A DNA stretch of 64,000 nucleotides from Desulfatiglans anilini DSM 4660 (GCF_000422285.1 NZ_AULM01000003.1:248001-312000); one strand, 5' to 3'; shown: positions 1 to 7,836, counted from the first letter of the stretch. The notes: generated from the letters alone by a model not told the origin. A program made the numbers and translations.

Positions 1-2
1 CA

Positions 3-368
3 CTGAACGAGGCCATCTCGATCATCGAGGATCTGGAGCTGTCGGTGAAGTACATCGTCATGCGCGGCCGCCGTTTCAACGACATGCGCGGCTGGAACCT
101 CGATCCCCAGACCAAGCTCGAGCTGCGCCAGAAAGGTGTCATCAAAAACTACGGCACCGGCGGCATTCTGCTGACCGCCTCCATGCCGCTGGACGAGATC
201 ATCATCGTCCCGGATGAAGAGGTCGGGAAGATGCCGGTGCGCGAAAACCTGAAGACGGAGTCCATCGACCAGAAGACCCGGTTCAAAACCGGCTGGCTGG
301 TGTGGTCCGAGATCGGTCAGGGCATTACCCGCCCCGACATCATGGCCAAGGTCAAACTGGTTCCGTAA
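3..368 (+). CDS. Phage major capsid protein, C-terminal part (truncated by window edge)
   Basis: The reading frame is open from the first bases, so the gene starts upstream; about 121 residues are visible. The tail end contains a GxxPVRE..K segment and a hydrophobic stretch followed by W-S-E-I-G-Q-G, which resembles the C-terminus of HK97-fold capsid proteins. The position immediately before small head-completion genes supports this. An internal ATG at 45 is not a likely start because the frame is open upstream of it. If correct, this is the shell subunit of the prophage head and shows that the tail cluster belongs to a complete phage rather than a headless tailocin. The family call rests on context and weak similarity. 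Confidence 0.5.
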   Translation: MNEAISIIEDLELSVKYIVMRGRRFNDMRGWNLDPQTKLELRQKGVIKNYGTGGILLTASMPLDEIIIVPDEEVGKMPVRENLKTESIDQKTRFKTGWLVWSEIGQGITRPDIMAKVKLVP

Positions 369-386
369 TCCGGGAGGTGACGTGAG

Positions 387-746
387 ATGAATCGAATCAA
401 GAACATCCGTCCCGGCGTTCTGGTGATCCCCGACGCCGGGCTGAAACTCAAGCCCGGCCAAGTAGTCGAGGTGGAACGCCTCACCAAGCAGATCCAGGCG
501 GCGCTCAAGAACGGCCGCCTGGCCATGGCCGACAAACCGAAGCAGGAACCGCTCGCCCCTCCAGAGCCAGACCAGGACGCGGAACCGGTGGACCTGAGCA
601 AGCTCTCCGCCACCGACGCGATTTCCAAGGTCAACGAGGAGGCCAATCCGGAGACCCTCAAGGGCTACATGGAAACCGAAAAACGCCGCACGGTGATCGA
701 CGCGCTCAAGAGCCGTCTGGAGGGCCTGCAAGGTGCTGCTGAGTGA
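387..746 (+). CDS. Small phage head-region protein
   Basis: A 119-residue acidic, proline/glutamate-rich protein 18 nt downstream of the capsid gene, with a good ribosome site (GGGAGGTGA) before ATG 387. The N-terminus is compact (residues 1-45, basic). A low-complexity P/E/D linker spans about residues 50-75, and the C-terminus is helical. It overlaps the next gene by 14 nt, so it is part of the head operon. I do not recognise a family; a head decoration or accessory role is only positional inference. Confidence 0.6.
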   Translation: MNRIKNIRPGVLVIPDAGLKLKPGQVVEVERLTKQIQAALKNGRLAMADKPKQEPLAPPEPDQDAEPVDLSKLSATDAISKVNEEANPETLKGYMETEKRRTVIDALKSRLEGLQGAAE

Positions 747-1197
747 CCTGATCGCCGACCTGCGGCTCGACCTGTCCGATCCGGGCGCATCTCTCTTCGA
801 GGACCAGACTCTGGAGAGATGCGTCCGGAAAGCCGTTTTCCGGGTCGGCCGTGACCTCGACCAATCGCTGACGATCACGGTCGGAGAGATCACCCCCGAT
901 CCCACCGGCGAGGTCCGCGAGCTCCTGGTGATCATGGCGCAGATCCACGCCTGCCAGGTCATGCGTTCGGCCACCGCCAACGCCTTCTCCTTTTCCAGCG
1001 GCGACAAGAGAGTGGACAAAACTGGACAGCCCGGCCACTGGGCCAAGCTCGAGGCCGATCTGCTCGCCGACTACCGGCAGCGGCTCACCGAGCTGCGTCC
1101 GGCCACCCAGCTCGATCAGGAAGCCTACATCCTGACCCCGAGCGGCCTTACGCCGGTCATCTACGAACAAGGGATCGATCTCGATGTTGTTGAATGA
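733..1197 (+). CDS. Putative head-tail connector/adaptor protein
   Basis: A 154-residue protein starting at GTG 733, inside the end of the preceding gene (translational coupling). The N-terminus, L-x-D-L-I-A-D-L-R-L-D-L-S-D, followed by a helical body, resembles gp6/gp15-type adaptor subunits that sit between portal and tail. Its order (capsid, small protein, this, stopper-like protein, gp10-like protein) matches the usual connector order in siphophages and myophages. The assignment comes from gene order plus helical character rather than a clear motif. Confidence 0.5.
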   Translation: MLLSDLIADLRLDLSDPGASLFEDQTLERCVRKAVFRVGRDLDQSLTITVGEITPDPTGEVRELLVIMAQIHACQVMRSATANAFSFSSGDKRVDKTGQPGHWAKLEADLLADYRQRLTELRPATQLDQEAYILTPSGLTPVIYEQGIDLDVVE

Positions 1198-1543
1198 CCG
1201 GGAACGCGCCGAAGCCGTGGCCGATGTCGCCCGGCTGATCCTCTCCTCGGGCCAGACCGCACGCATCCTGCGCGTGGTTCCCGGCGAGCGGCTCTACGGC
1301 ACCGACGATGCCGAATACACGGAAATCTCCGTCATCCCCCTCGAACTGAACGAAACCCCGCCGGAGGAGCTGAGCGGCAAGATCGACGCGCTCGCCTGTG
1401 TCCTTCCGGATGCCGATGTCCGGGGTGAAGACCGCCTGGCCTCAGACAGGGAAACCTATCGCATACAGAGTGTGGAAGAAGAACACTTCTTCGGCACCGT
1501 CACTCACAAGAACCTGCAACTGGTGAAGCTCAATGGGCGTTAG
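1184..1543 (+). CDS. Putative head-tail stopper/joining protein
   Basis: A 119-residue protein starting at ATG 1184, overlapping the previous gene by 14 nt and ending in TAG. It is predominantly beta-like, with a C-terminal stretch ending in G-T-V-T-H-K-N-L-Q-L-V-K-L, as seen in small head-completion (stopper) proteins. It lies between the adaptor-like and gp10-like genes, the usual stopper position. Function is inferred from size and order. Confidence 0.45.
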   Translation: MLLNDRERAEAVADVARLILSSGQTARILRVVPGERLYGTDDAEYTEISVIPLELNETPPEELSGKIDALACVLPDADVRGEDRLASDRETYRIQSVEEEHFFGTVTHKNLQLVKLNGR

Positions 1544-2018
1544 GCGGACCGGTGACTGGGACAAGGCCCGCGCCAAGCTGACCACCGGCATGGGGCCGCG
1601 CCTGGCCACGGCCCTGCGTCAGGCCACGATCCGCAACGCCCTTTTTCTGGTGCGCGAGATCCAGCGGGGGATTCGCTCCCAGGCCCCGGGCGGACAGGCC
1701 TTCGTGAAACTCGCCGAGAGCACCATCGAGCGCAAAGGCTCAAGCAAGGCGCTCATCGACACCGGCTTTCTCGTCAACTCCATCACCCAAAAAATCATGG
1801 CCGACAAGGCGTTCGTCGGCCTGCTGCGCGGCACCGTCAACAAGGACGGGGAAGACATGGTGAACATCGGTGCCGTCATGGAGTACGGGGCCACCATCAA
1901 ACATCCGAACGGCGCGACCATCATCATCCCCGCCAGACCCTTTCTGCATCCGGTGATGGATAAGTACCGCGAGCAGATCCTCCAGAACTATCGCGAGGCG
2001 ATCCGCTCCGCGCTTTGA
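1533..2018 (+). CDS. HK97 gp10-like tail-completion protein
   Basis: A 161-residue protein starting at ATG 1533, 11 nt inside the previous gene. It contains the family pattern: an N-terminal helix, then L-I-D-T-G-F-L-V-N-S-I near residue 73, and near the C-terminus H-P-N-G-A-T-I-I-I-P-A-R-P-F-L. The D-T-G-x-L-x-x-S and PARPFL motifs are typical of HK97 gp10/minor tail Z-like proteins that join head and tail. It is the last head-side gene before the insertion. Its TGA (2016-2018) is the first three bases of the 34-bp repeat bordering the efflux operon. Confidence 0.75.
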   Translation: MGVRRTGDWDKARAKLTTGMGPRLATALRQATIRNALFLVREIQRGIRSQAPGGQAFVKLAESTIERKGSSKALIDTGFLVNSITQKIMADKAFVGLLRGTVNKDGEDMVNIGAVMEYGATIKHPNGATIIIPARPFLHPVMDKYREQILQNYREAIRSAL

Positions 2019-3505
2019 GCCTCCGACACATCGCCAGCGCTTCCGGTAATGCCATTTAATCCGCCGCCCATCGCCTGGTAAAACGCGGCAGTGTTGACCA
2101 GGCGTTTTGCCTGGCCTTCTGTCAGATCGAGTTCGGTTTGAAGCCGTTGCTGCTGTGCGATAAGCAGATCGTAATAGCTTACAGTTCCAAGCTTATACCG
2201 GCGCTGTGTCGACTCTAGGGACTTCCCTGAAGTGGAATCAGCGGCAGAAAGAGCCTCCAGCCTTTTTGAATCATTCTCCAATGCCCTCAGTACATCAGCT
2301 ACGTTGCGAAGAGCTTCCAGAACAACGGACTGGTAGTTTGCCGCAGCCGCATCGAAAGCGGCGAGAGCTGCTCTCTTTTCAGCGGGCAAGCCTGGATTGA
2401 ACAGGGGTTGTGTCAGCTGCCCCACCAGACTCCAAACAGCAGAACCACCGCCGAACAACGCACCGGTCGTCAGTGCCTGCGATCCAAGATCGGCACTAAG
2501 GTTGAGTTGGGGATATAGTTTCGATATTGCGACCCCGTATTCTGCATTAGAGGCGTGCAGCAACGCTTCAGCACCGAGAATATCCGGCCTTGCACGCACC
2601 AGTTCAGAGGGGATTAACAATGGCAACTCCGGCGGCAAGGTGAAATCCTCCAAGGTAAACGACGGCAACAAACTCTCTCCTGGAGCTTTACCCACAAGAA
2701 CGGCCAAAAAATGTTCGTTTTGTTGAAGTTGATAACGTAACGGCGGCAGTTTGGCGCGCGTTTGCTCCAACTGTGTCTGCAGGGCTAACGCATCGTCCGG
2801 TTCTCCATGACCAAGACGAATGCGTTCCCGGGTTAGTTCGAGTTGGTTTTCCTGCGACTTCAAGATGTTTTCTATAATTTCAGTCTGCCTTTTCAGGCTT
2901 GCCTGAGTGATGGCCGTTGTGACGATATTTGCCACCAATGTCAAACGAGCACCTTCCAATTGAAACTGCTGATAATCGCTCCGGGCAGCCAGAGCTTCCA
3001 ACGCCCTACGATTGCCCCCGGCCAGATCAAATGTATAGCGAACACCCACGCCAGCGTTGTAGAGACTGAATTCCCGTGCTTCTCCGGTTTGTCCTAATGT
3101 TCCAGGATTGAAGCGTTGGCGCTGGCCACCCAAGTTGCCCTCTAATTGTGGATAAAGCGTCGAACCAGCCCTCGCCGCGTAAAGTTCCTGAGCCTGACGC
3201 AAAGTAGCCTCTGCCGCCATCAGGGTTGGATTACGTTCCAGGGCCTCGCTGATGAGCATGTCTAGTTTGTCGGCACCCATCGCTCGCCACCAATGTTTTG
3301 TTAGTCGTTCTGCCTTAATAATGTTTTGTGGATCACCCAGCGTGGTGGGGGAGGAATTCAAACTTGTAGCCAGCGGGGTGGGAGTATAACCAATCACATC
3401 AGGGGGTGCCGGGCGCTGGAAGTCAGGCCCAACAGCACATCCTGTCAACGTCAGAAGACACATTCCTATCAGAGCATAATGAACAACCATATTATTATTT
3501 CCCAT
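1988..3505 (-). CDS. NodT/TolC-family outer-membrane efflux lipoprotein with aberrant C-terminus
   Basis: A 505-residue outer-membrane factor forming the exit duct of a tripartite pump. A signal peptide ends in the lipobox L-T-G-C (about residue 23), giving a lipid-anchored NodT-type protein. Typical features follow: the A-x-A-G-S-T-L-Y-P-Q stretch, the mid-protein P-x-x-L-P-L-L-I-P-S-E-L-V-R-A-R-P-D-I motif, and a repeat of these in the second half. The start (ATG 3503-3505) lies inside the end of the cytochrome gene. The last ~20 residues, after G-G-G-L-N-G, are read from the flanking 34-bp repeat and phage DNA; the native stop was lost at the junction. Confidence 0.9.
   Translation of the reverse strand: MGNNNMVVHYALIGMCLLTLTGCAVGPDFQRPAPPDVIGYTPTPLATSLNSSPTTLGDPQNIIKAERLTKHWWRAMGADKLDMLISEALERNPTLMAAEATLRQAQELYAARAGSTLYPQLEGNLGGQRQRFNPGTLGQTGEAREFSLYNAGVGVRYTFDLAGGNRRALEALAARSDYQQFQLEGARLTLVANIVTTAITQASLKRQTEIIENILKSQENQLELTRERIRLGHGEPDDALALQTQLEQTRAKLPPLRYQLQQNEHFLAVLVGKAPGESLLPSFTLEDFTLPPELPLLIPSELVRARPDILGAEALLHASNAEYGVAISKLYPQLNLSADLGSQALTTGALFGGGSAVWSLVGQLTQPLFNPGLPAEKRAALAAFDAAAANYQSVVLEALRNVADVLRALENDSKRLEALSAADSTSGKSLESTQRRYKLGTVSYYDLLIAQQQRLQTELDLTEGQAKRLVNTAAFYQAMGGGLNGITGSAGDVSEAQSAERIASR
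2016..2049 (+). repeat. 34-bp direct repeat, left copy (truncated phage element)
   Basis: Identical over 34 bp to 7775-7808. It includes CCGACAC (2023-2029), the 12-nt spacer and TCCGGTAA (2042-2049) of the phage intergenic element, but the final GTAA is replaced by insert sequence, so identity stops exactly here. It marks the left junction of the efflux-operon insertion. Confidence 0.92.
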
Positions 3506-3956
3506 AAAAATGCTCCTTGAAGGTTTTTCTAAAACTCTGGTGACAAGCGAGACAACTTTTTTGGAGTGTTGCGAACTGTGCTATCACCCCTTTACCGTCT
3601 TTTCTCATGGCGATTTCTTCTAATTCCTTTGCGGCTTGATGTGTCTGCTTGTCAAAACTTTTGAAGTTGCTCACATTGGAACCTGCAAAACCTAAAATGC
3701 GCATCTTCTCTGCTATCGGCGGCTGTGGATGATTGGCAATCTGCGGCGCAGTTCCCGCCACCTGTTCCCAGTCCTCTCTGGAAATGGCATCAGTCACTAT
3801 CTGCATGTTATTGCTCAATTCCTGCATGATATTTCTCAGCGAGAGCGCTTTGACTGCACTATCGTTCTCTTCGGCCCACGTTGCAGAACTGATTGCGGTT
3901 AAAATAGTCATGAGCACAACCAATGCGACTCGTTTAAGCCAGACGTCTTTTGTCAT
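3495..3956 (-). CDS. Cytochrome c'-like class II c-type cytochrome
   Basis: A 153-residue protein with an N-terminal signal peptide (hydrophobic residues 9-25, cleavage near A-T-W-A). A single haem-binding CxxCH (C-L-A-C-H) lies about 17 residues from the C-terminus, the usual position in cytochrome c'/c-556. Length and the mainly helical sequence fit this four-helix-bundle family, which binds NO or acts in periplasmic electron transfer. It lies between the ABC ATPase gene (24-nt gap) and the outer-membrane factor (11-nt overlap), so it is co-transcribed with the pump. A cytochrome in an efflux operon is unusual. Confidence 0.85.
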   Translation of the reverse strand: MTKDVWLKRVALVVLMTILTAISSATWAEENDSAVKALSLRNIMQELSNNMQIVTDAISREDWEQVAGTAPQIANHPQPPIAEKMRILGFAGSNVSNFKSFDKQTHQAAKELEEIAMRKDGKGVIAQFATLQKSCLACHQSFRKTFKEHFYGK

Positions 3957-3980
3957 TTTGAATACCTTTCTGTATTGATC

Positions 3981-4691
3981 TCATTCGAAACCACGTCCTT
4001 CGCCTTCTTCTTCATAGGTTACCCCGTCACGGATGTGATATATGCGTTTGAAGGTGGGAATGATTTTTTCATCGTGGGTGACGACAATAATGGCGGTCTC
4101 GAATTTTTTGGCCATATCGTTCAAGATCCGGATTACGGCCAGGGCGCGCTCACTATCAAGCGGAGCGGTCGGTTCATCGGCCAGTATTACCGGGGGACGA
4201 TTCACCAAGCCACGTGCAATAGCCACTCGTTGCTGTTCTCCACCAGAGAGTTGAGATGGCATGGCCTTGGCGCGATGCTCCACATCAAGCGCTTTAAACA
4301 ATCCTATTGCCCGTTTACGCGCCTCGGCATTTGGCATTCCCGCCAGCATGGGCAGAAGGGCTACGTTGTCGGTGACATCGAGGAAAGGAATCAGATAAGG
4401 TGCTTGGAATACAAAGCCTATCCGGTCCCGCCGCAAGGCACGAAGATCTTTGACCTTCCAGCCATCATCATAAATGACGTCATCTCCGAGTATCATTTTT
4501 CCGGCGGTCGGCTCGATCACCGCTCCCAAACATTTAAGGAGCGTGGTTTTGCCAGATCCAGAAGGACCTATCAGTCCAACGACCTCGCCCGGCGCAACGT
4601 GCATGTCGACGGTCTTTAGGGCATCAACGGCGGTATCGCCACTTCCATAACGTTTTTTTAACCCCTGGATACGAATACCTTTAGCAGTCAT
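3981..4691 (-). CDS. ABC exporter ATP-binding subunit (MacB/LolD/DevA type)
   Basis: A 236-residue ATPase powering the FtsX-type permease encoded just upstream (1-nt gap). Visible motifs: Walker A G-P-S-G-S-G-K-T-T (about residues 42-50), a Q-loop in F-V-F-Q-A-P, signature L-S-G-G-E-Q-Q-R (about 147-154), Walker B V-I-L-A-D-E-P and the H-loop V-V-T-H-D. After Walker B the usual T-G-N-L-D is T-A-P-L-D. Length is normal for the LolD/MacB/DevA group. The C-terminal tail is acidic and glycine-rich. Confidence 0.93.
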   Translation of the reverse strand: MTAKGIRIQGLKKRYGSGDTAVDALKTVDMHVAPGEVVGLIGPSGSGKTTLLKCLGAVIEPTAGKMILGDDVIYDDGWKVKDLRALRRDRIGFVFQAPYLIPFLDVTDNVALLPMLAGMPNAEARKRAIGLFKALDVEHRAKAMPSQLSGGEQQRVAIARGLVNRPPVILADEPTAPLDSERALAVIRILNDMAKKFETAIIVVTHDEKIIPTFKRIYHIRDGVTYEEEGEGRGFE

Positions 4692-4692
4692 G

Positions 4693-5898
4693 TCAGCCCC
4701 CTATGGCTTCGGCCGGATCGACTCTGAGCGCGGCACGAATGGCGATAATGCTCGACAGTACGCAGATCATAACCACGGCGATAAAACCCATAACGGAGTC
4801 GAGTGGTTGCAGCAGCACATATTTGGGAAAGATTGGCGCCATCAATAACGTTGCCGAAATCTTACCCACCACAAAGCCGATCAAACCTAAAGCGATGGAC
4901 TGTTGCATGATCAAACCGACAATGGTGCGATTTTTAGTGCCGATCAGTTTCAAGACAGCAATCTCACGAATTTTCCCGAGTGTCAGGGTGTAGATGATGA
5001 AGGCCACAATGGCGGAGCTGACAATCGAAAGGATCACCAGAAACATGAAGATCTGTCTGGCGGAGGTAGCGATCAGCTTACCAACCAAAATCTCCTCCAT
5101 CTGGCTGCGGGTATAGACGGTTAAGCGCTTCCAGCGGCGGATCGACTCAGCGACTTCTTCCGGGGCATGGCCCGGTTCAACCCGCACCAAAACCGCATTG
5201 ACGTAGGGGTTGGTGCTTTGCGAGGCAATAACCGCATCGAGCAGGCCTGGCACTCCGGGTCTGTTGAAAGCAGGGTTCTCGGCCGTGCGTCGACGCTGCT
5301 CTCGGATGGCGTCATTATCCTTGAGAAACTGTGCTTCCTGGGCGTCTTTAAGAGGAATGAACACCATCGGGTCGCCATTGGAAGAGACCATCCTTCTGGT
5401 CAGGCCGACTATGGTGTAGTGATTGCGGCGGATCTGGATTCGGTCGCCAAGTTTAAATCCGGAAGCTATGTCGGCGACGGCCTCGTAATGACTCCGAGTA
5501 ATCTGGCGACCCGCGACTAGATATGGCGGCCACCCGGGTGTCCCAGGTTCTCCAGGAGTGACGCCAGTAACCATGGCACGTACGTCACCATCTTGTTTTC
5601 CCACCTGCATGGTGAGATAAGTGATGTTTGCCGCCCGCTCCACCCCCGGCATGCCTCGAATCCCGCGCCAGATATCATCGTAGAGACTTGATGACTCAGC
5701 GTAGGGACCAAGAGTGTCCTTCTGTACCACCCAGAGATCAGCACCGCTATTGTCGAGCAACACTTTGGCATCATCCACCATGCCACGATAAATCCCTGCC
5801 ATAGACAGTGTGATGCCGATGAGTAGCCCAAGACCCATACCGGTGAAGACGAACTTACCCCAGGAGTGCATGATGTCGCGTCCTGCCAAGCTGATCAT
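4693..5898 (-). CDS. FtsX-like ABC permease (DevC/MacB type)
   Basis: A 401-residue inner-membrane permease. One membrane segment lies at about residues 15-38. A large periplasmic domain follows to about 270, and three further segments lie at about 280-302, 327-347 and 368-390. This is the FtsX/MacB topology, and the N-terminal part resembles DevC. It ends V-D-P-A-E-A-I-G-G, typical of the family. The start overlaps the adaptor gene by 4 nt. It works with the ATPase, adaptor and outer-membrane factor as a tripartite exporter; the substrate is not deducible. Confidence 0.88.
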   Translation of the reverse strand: MISLAGRDIMHSWGKFVFTGMGLGLLIGITLSMAGIYRGMVDDAKVLLDNSGADLWVVQKDTLGPYAESSSLYDDIWRGIRGMPGVERAANITYLTMQVGKQDGDVRAMVTGVTPGEPGTPGWPPYLVAGRQITRSHYEAVADIASGFKLGDRIQIRRNHYTIVGLTRRMVSSNGDPMVFIPLKDAQEAQFLKDNDAIREQRRRTAENPAFNRPGVPGLLDAVIASQSTNPYVNAVLVRVEPGHAPEEVAESIRRWKRLTVYTRSQMEEILVGKLIATSARQIFMFLVILSIVSSAIVAFIIYTLTLGKIREIAVLKLIGTKNRTIVGLIMQQSIALGLIGFVVGKISATLLMAPIFPKYVLLQPLDSVMGFIAVVMICVLSSIIAIRAALRVDPAEAIGG

Positions 5899-7046
5899 TG
5901 CGTCACCCCCGGAATATGGTCAACGACGTGAATCCGGCTATGCTCATTCAGGGCGTTTTCGCTGTAGGCCACTACTTGGTCACCAACCTTGAGCCCTTCT
6001 CGTATTTGAACACGACCCTCCAAATCGGCAATCCCCAGTGAAACTGCTGTAAAGCGAAGATCGCCATTAGTGACCTGCCACACGCCCAGTCTGCTATCCT
6101 TATGATGGATAGCGGCATTTGGGACAACCGGTGTTGCCGCAAGTGTCGGTAAGGTAATAGTGATTTCGGCCAGTTCGCCGATAGGTGGCAGCGGATCAGG
6201 AATTTGATCGAAGACAACCTTGGCCAGTGTTTCTTCCGTTACCGCGTCTGCCAGGGGTTCGACTCTCAGTACACGTCCAGCCTGCAGCTCACCTGCCTGA
6301 GAACGTAATGTGATCTGGGCTGATAAGCCTGCGGCGAGACCTCGCGCACGAATTTGATCGAAGCGGACATTGACCCACAGTGTGCTCGGGTCGATCAGCT
6401 CTACGACAGCCTGACCTGCAACCACGGTGGTTCCCGGGTCGGCATCACGCGAAACGACCAAGCCGTCAACTGGCGCAACCAGAGACAAATTGCTGCGCTG
6501 CGCCTCTAATGCCTCTCGTTCTGCACGTACACGAGATAGTTCCTCTCGCGCCGCAGTCAGCCCTGCTTTCGCAACCAAGAGGTCTTGTTGTTTAGTGGCT
6601 ACCACTTCCTCACTGGTGGACCGCGCTTTAAGTAACTGCTCGTAACGTAAAGCCTGTGTCTGCGCATAATCCTTACGCGCCTGCGCTTCGTTTAACTGAG
6701 CGTTTGCACGTTTCAGCGTGGCATCTTGAGCCCTGATACGTTCATCAAGGTCGACCGGGTCCATTTCGCCAAGCACTTGCCCGGCCTTGACACGCTCACC
6801 TACGTGTACGTCCAAGCGTTTGACTCGCCCCGCAAACGTTGGGCCAATTTTGTAGGTGTAACGAGCCTCAATGGTTCCGATGCCGAATAGTTTCGGTGAG
6901 ATGCTCTTGTTCTCGACGGTGGCTAATACAACTGATACCGGAGCAAGCGGCCCCGAACGCAAGGCCACATAGACAAAAAGCACAAGCAGAGGAAAAAGCA
7001 CAGCTATCAGCGCCAAGGTACGTTTTTGGAAGGGCAATTTTTTCAT
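5895..7046 (-). CDS. HlyD/RND-type periplasmic adaptor (membrane-fusion protein)
   Basis: A 383-residue adaptor with an N-terminal membrane anchor (about residues 10-30). The first half of a lipoyl-like barrel-sandwich domain contains G-R-V-K-R-L-D-V-H-V-G-E-R-V-K-A-G-Q. A coiled-coil hairpin spans about 100-195, then comes the second lipoyl half (L-V-A-P-V-D-G-L-V) and a C-terminal beta-barrel. It connects the permease to the outer-membrane factor. It is the first structural gene after tetR, and its ATG overlaps the tetR stop by 4 nt. The family assignment is secure; DevB or MacA type cannot be separated. Confidence 0.9.
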   Translation of the reverse strand: MKKLPFQKRTLALIAVLFPLLVLFVYVALRSGPLAPVSVVLATVENKSISPKLFGIGTIEARYTYKIGPTFAGRVKRLDVHVGERVKAGQVLGEMDPVDLDERIRAQDATLKRANAQLNEAQARKDYAQTQALRYEQLLKARSTSEEVVATKQQDLLVAKAGLTAAREELSRVRAEREALEAQRSNLSLVAPVDGLVVSRDADPGTTVVAGQAVVELIDPSTLWVNVRFDQIRARGLAAGLSAQITLRSQAGELQAGRVLRVEPLADAVTEETLAKVVFDQIPDPLPPIGELAEITITLPTLAATPVVPNAAIHHKDSRLGVWQVTNGDLRFTAVSLGIADLEGRVQIREGLKVGDQVVAYSENALNEHSRIHVVDHIPGVTQ

Positions 7047-7663
7047 GATGCACTCCTGATGCCCTGTTGATAGATGGCAAAAACTTTCGGTGCATTGCGA
7101 CGCATATGGCTGACATCTCCAGCTATCAACGATTGCATGACCAATCCTTGAATAGTGCCGATGAAGAGCGTGGCCGCAGCCTCGTTATCAAGTTTCCCAT
7201 CAAGCTCACCGCAGGCCTTTCCTTGTTCAAACAAACGATTGAGGCGCTCCCCATAACGGCGGATGAGCGTTTGCGCCATCCGCTTGGGCGCGGTTTCCTC
7301 AGATCGTTGCAATTCACCAAACAACATACGGGGAATACCGGGGTGCTCTGTTATAAAGTCCACATGCGCCATAAACATGCTTTCGAGTGCGGCAAGAGGA
7401 GAGGGCTCTGCATGAACTGCTTTTTCAATGCGGGACATTAATCGTTCGGCCACCCATTCCATAACAGCTTGTAAGATGGCATCCTTGTTTGGGAAATGAC
7501 GAAAAAGAGCGCCCTGGGTCAGTCCCATGCGTTTGGCTATGGCAGCCGTGGTAATCTCGCTCGGGTTCTGTTCACCAGCCAACTCGACCACCGCCTCTAC
7601 CGTCACTGCCCGTCGTTCCTCAGCCGGAAGATGTTTGTTTGATGAGTTCATATAAGCCTCCAT
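7043..7663 (-). CDS. TetR/AcrR-family transcriptional regulator
   Basis: A 206-residue repressor. The N-terminal HTH lies at about residues 38-68 (A-A-I-A-K-R-M-G-L-T-Q-G-A-L-F-R-H-F, then N-K-D-A-I-L). The C-terminal ligand-binding domain is helical and contains I-P-R-M-L-F-G-E-L, as in several efflux regulators. It is the first gene of the six-gene operon, with its promoter and a perfect palindrome just upstream, implying autoregulation of the whole exporter. A second in-frame ATG lies four codons downstream of the chosen start; the outer ATG is preceded by GGAGG. Confidence 0.93.
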   Translation of the reverse strand: MEAYMNSSNKHLPAEERRAVTVEAVVELAGEQNPSEITTAAIAKRMGLTQGALFRHFPNKDAILQAVMEWVAERLMSRIEKAVHAEPSPLAALESMFMAHVDFITEHPGIPRMLFGELQRSEETAPKRMAQTLIRRYGERLNRLFEQGKACGELDGKLDNEAAATLFIGTIQGLVMQSLIAGDVSHMRRNAPKVFAIYQQGIRSAS

Positions 7664-7670
7664 GAAAGTG

Positions 7671-7684
7671 AGTAATTGATTACT
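7671..7684. promoter_or_regulatory. Probable TetR operator palindrome
   Basis: A perfect inverted repeat AGTAAT-TG-ATTACT, 8 bp upstream of the tetR ATG and just downstream of the proposed -10. The spacing fits repression by blocking RNA polymerase. It is the only clear dyad in the tetR leader. Confidence 0.7.
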
Positions 7685-7686
7685 AT

Positions 7687-7714
7687 CTTTATTCCTTGTA
7701 CGGGATTTGTCAAC
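7687..7714 (-). promoter_or_regulatory. Sigma-70-like promoter of the efflux operon
   Basis: On the minus strand a perfect -35 TTGACA (7709-7714) is followed after 16-17 nt by an A/T-rich -10 candidate (TAAAGA/AAAGAT, about 7687-7693), directly abutting the operator palindrome. The -35 is strong and the -10 is poor. Confidence 0.6.
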
Positions 7715-7774
7715 CAGTTTTTTTGAAAAACTGTTGATGCTGAAGAAAGAGCCCCTCCGCAGTACCCTCCGCTC

Positions 7775-7808
7775 TGAGCCTCCGACACATCGCCAGCGCT
7801 TCCGGTAA
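7775..7808 (+). repeat. 34-bp direct repeat, right copy
   Basis: Identical to 2016-2049. Here the phage element continues intact past the repeat (GTAA at 7809-7812), so this side carries the original junction with the downstream tail gene. It begins with TGA as the left copy does, where TGA is the stop codon of the gp10-like gene. Confidence 0.92.
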
Positions 7809-7812
7809 GTAA
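7782..7812 (+). promoter_or_regulatory. Phage intergenic element, copy B (CCGACAC-N12-TCCGGTAAGTAA)
   Basis: CCGACAC at 7782-7788, a 12-nt spacer, and TCCGGTAAGTAA at 7801-7812, ending 24 nt before the TTG start of the next tail gene. The same bipartite sequence with identical spacing occurs at 16223-16253 and 23198-23228, and on the minus strand at 55738-55768. It may be a phage promoter: CCGACA as a -35-like and TAAGTA as a -10-like box, 18 nt apart. Confidence 0.65.
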
Positions 7813-7836
7813 CCAGGCAGAAAACGGAGGCGTCCC

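Larger units (their letters stand above)
2016..7808. mobile_element. Foreign efflux-operon insertion bounded by 34-bp direct repeats
   Basis: Six minus-strand genes interrupt an otherwise all-plus-strand phage late operon, between the gp10-like gene and the next tail gene. Perfect 34-bp direct repeats lie at 2016-2049 and 7775-7808. The insert is visibly less G+C-rich than its surroundings. Removing one repeat plus 2050-7774 restores a normal 30-60 nt phage intergenic gap with one complete element and a ribosome site at 7825-7830. No transposase or integrase is present. The structure fits a single crossover of a circular molecule at the element, or an unusual integration generating a long duplication. 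Confidence 0.8.

Noticed and set aside
2050-7774. Insertion-sequence or transposon origin of the efflux operon
   Set aside because: No transposase and no terminal inverted repeats; a 34-bp duplication is far longer than usual target-site duplications.
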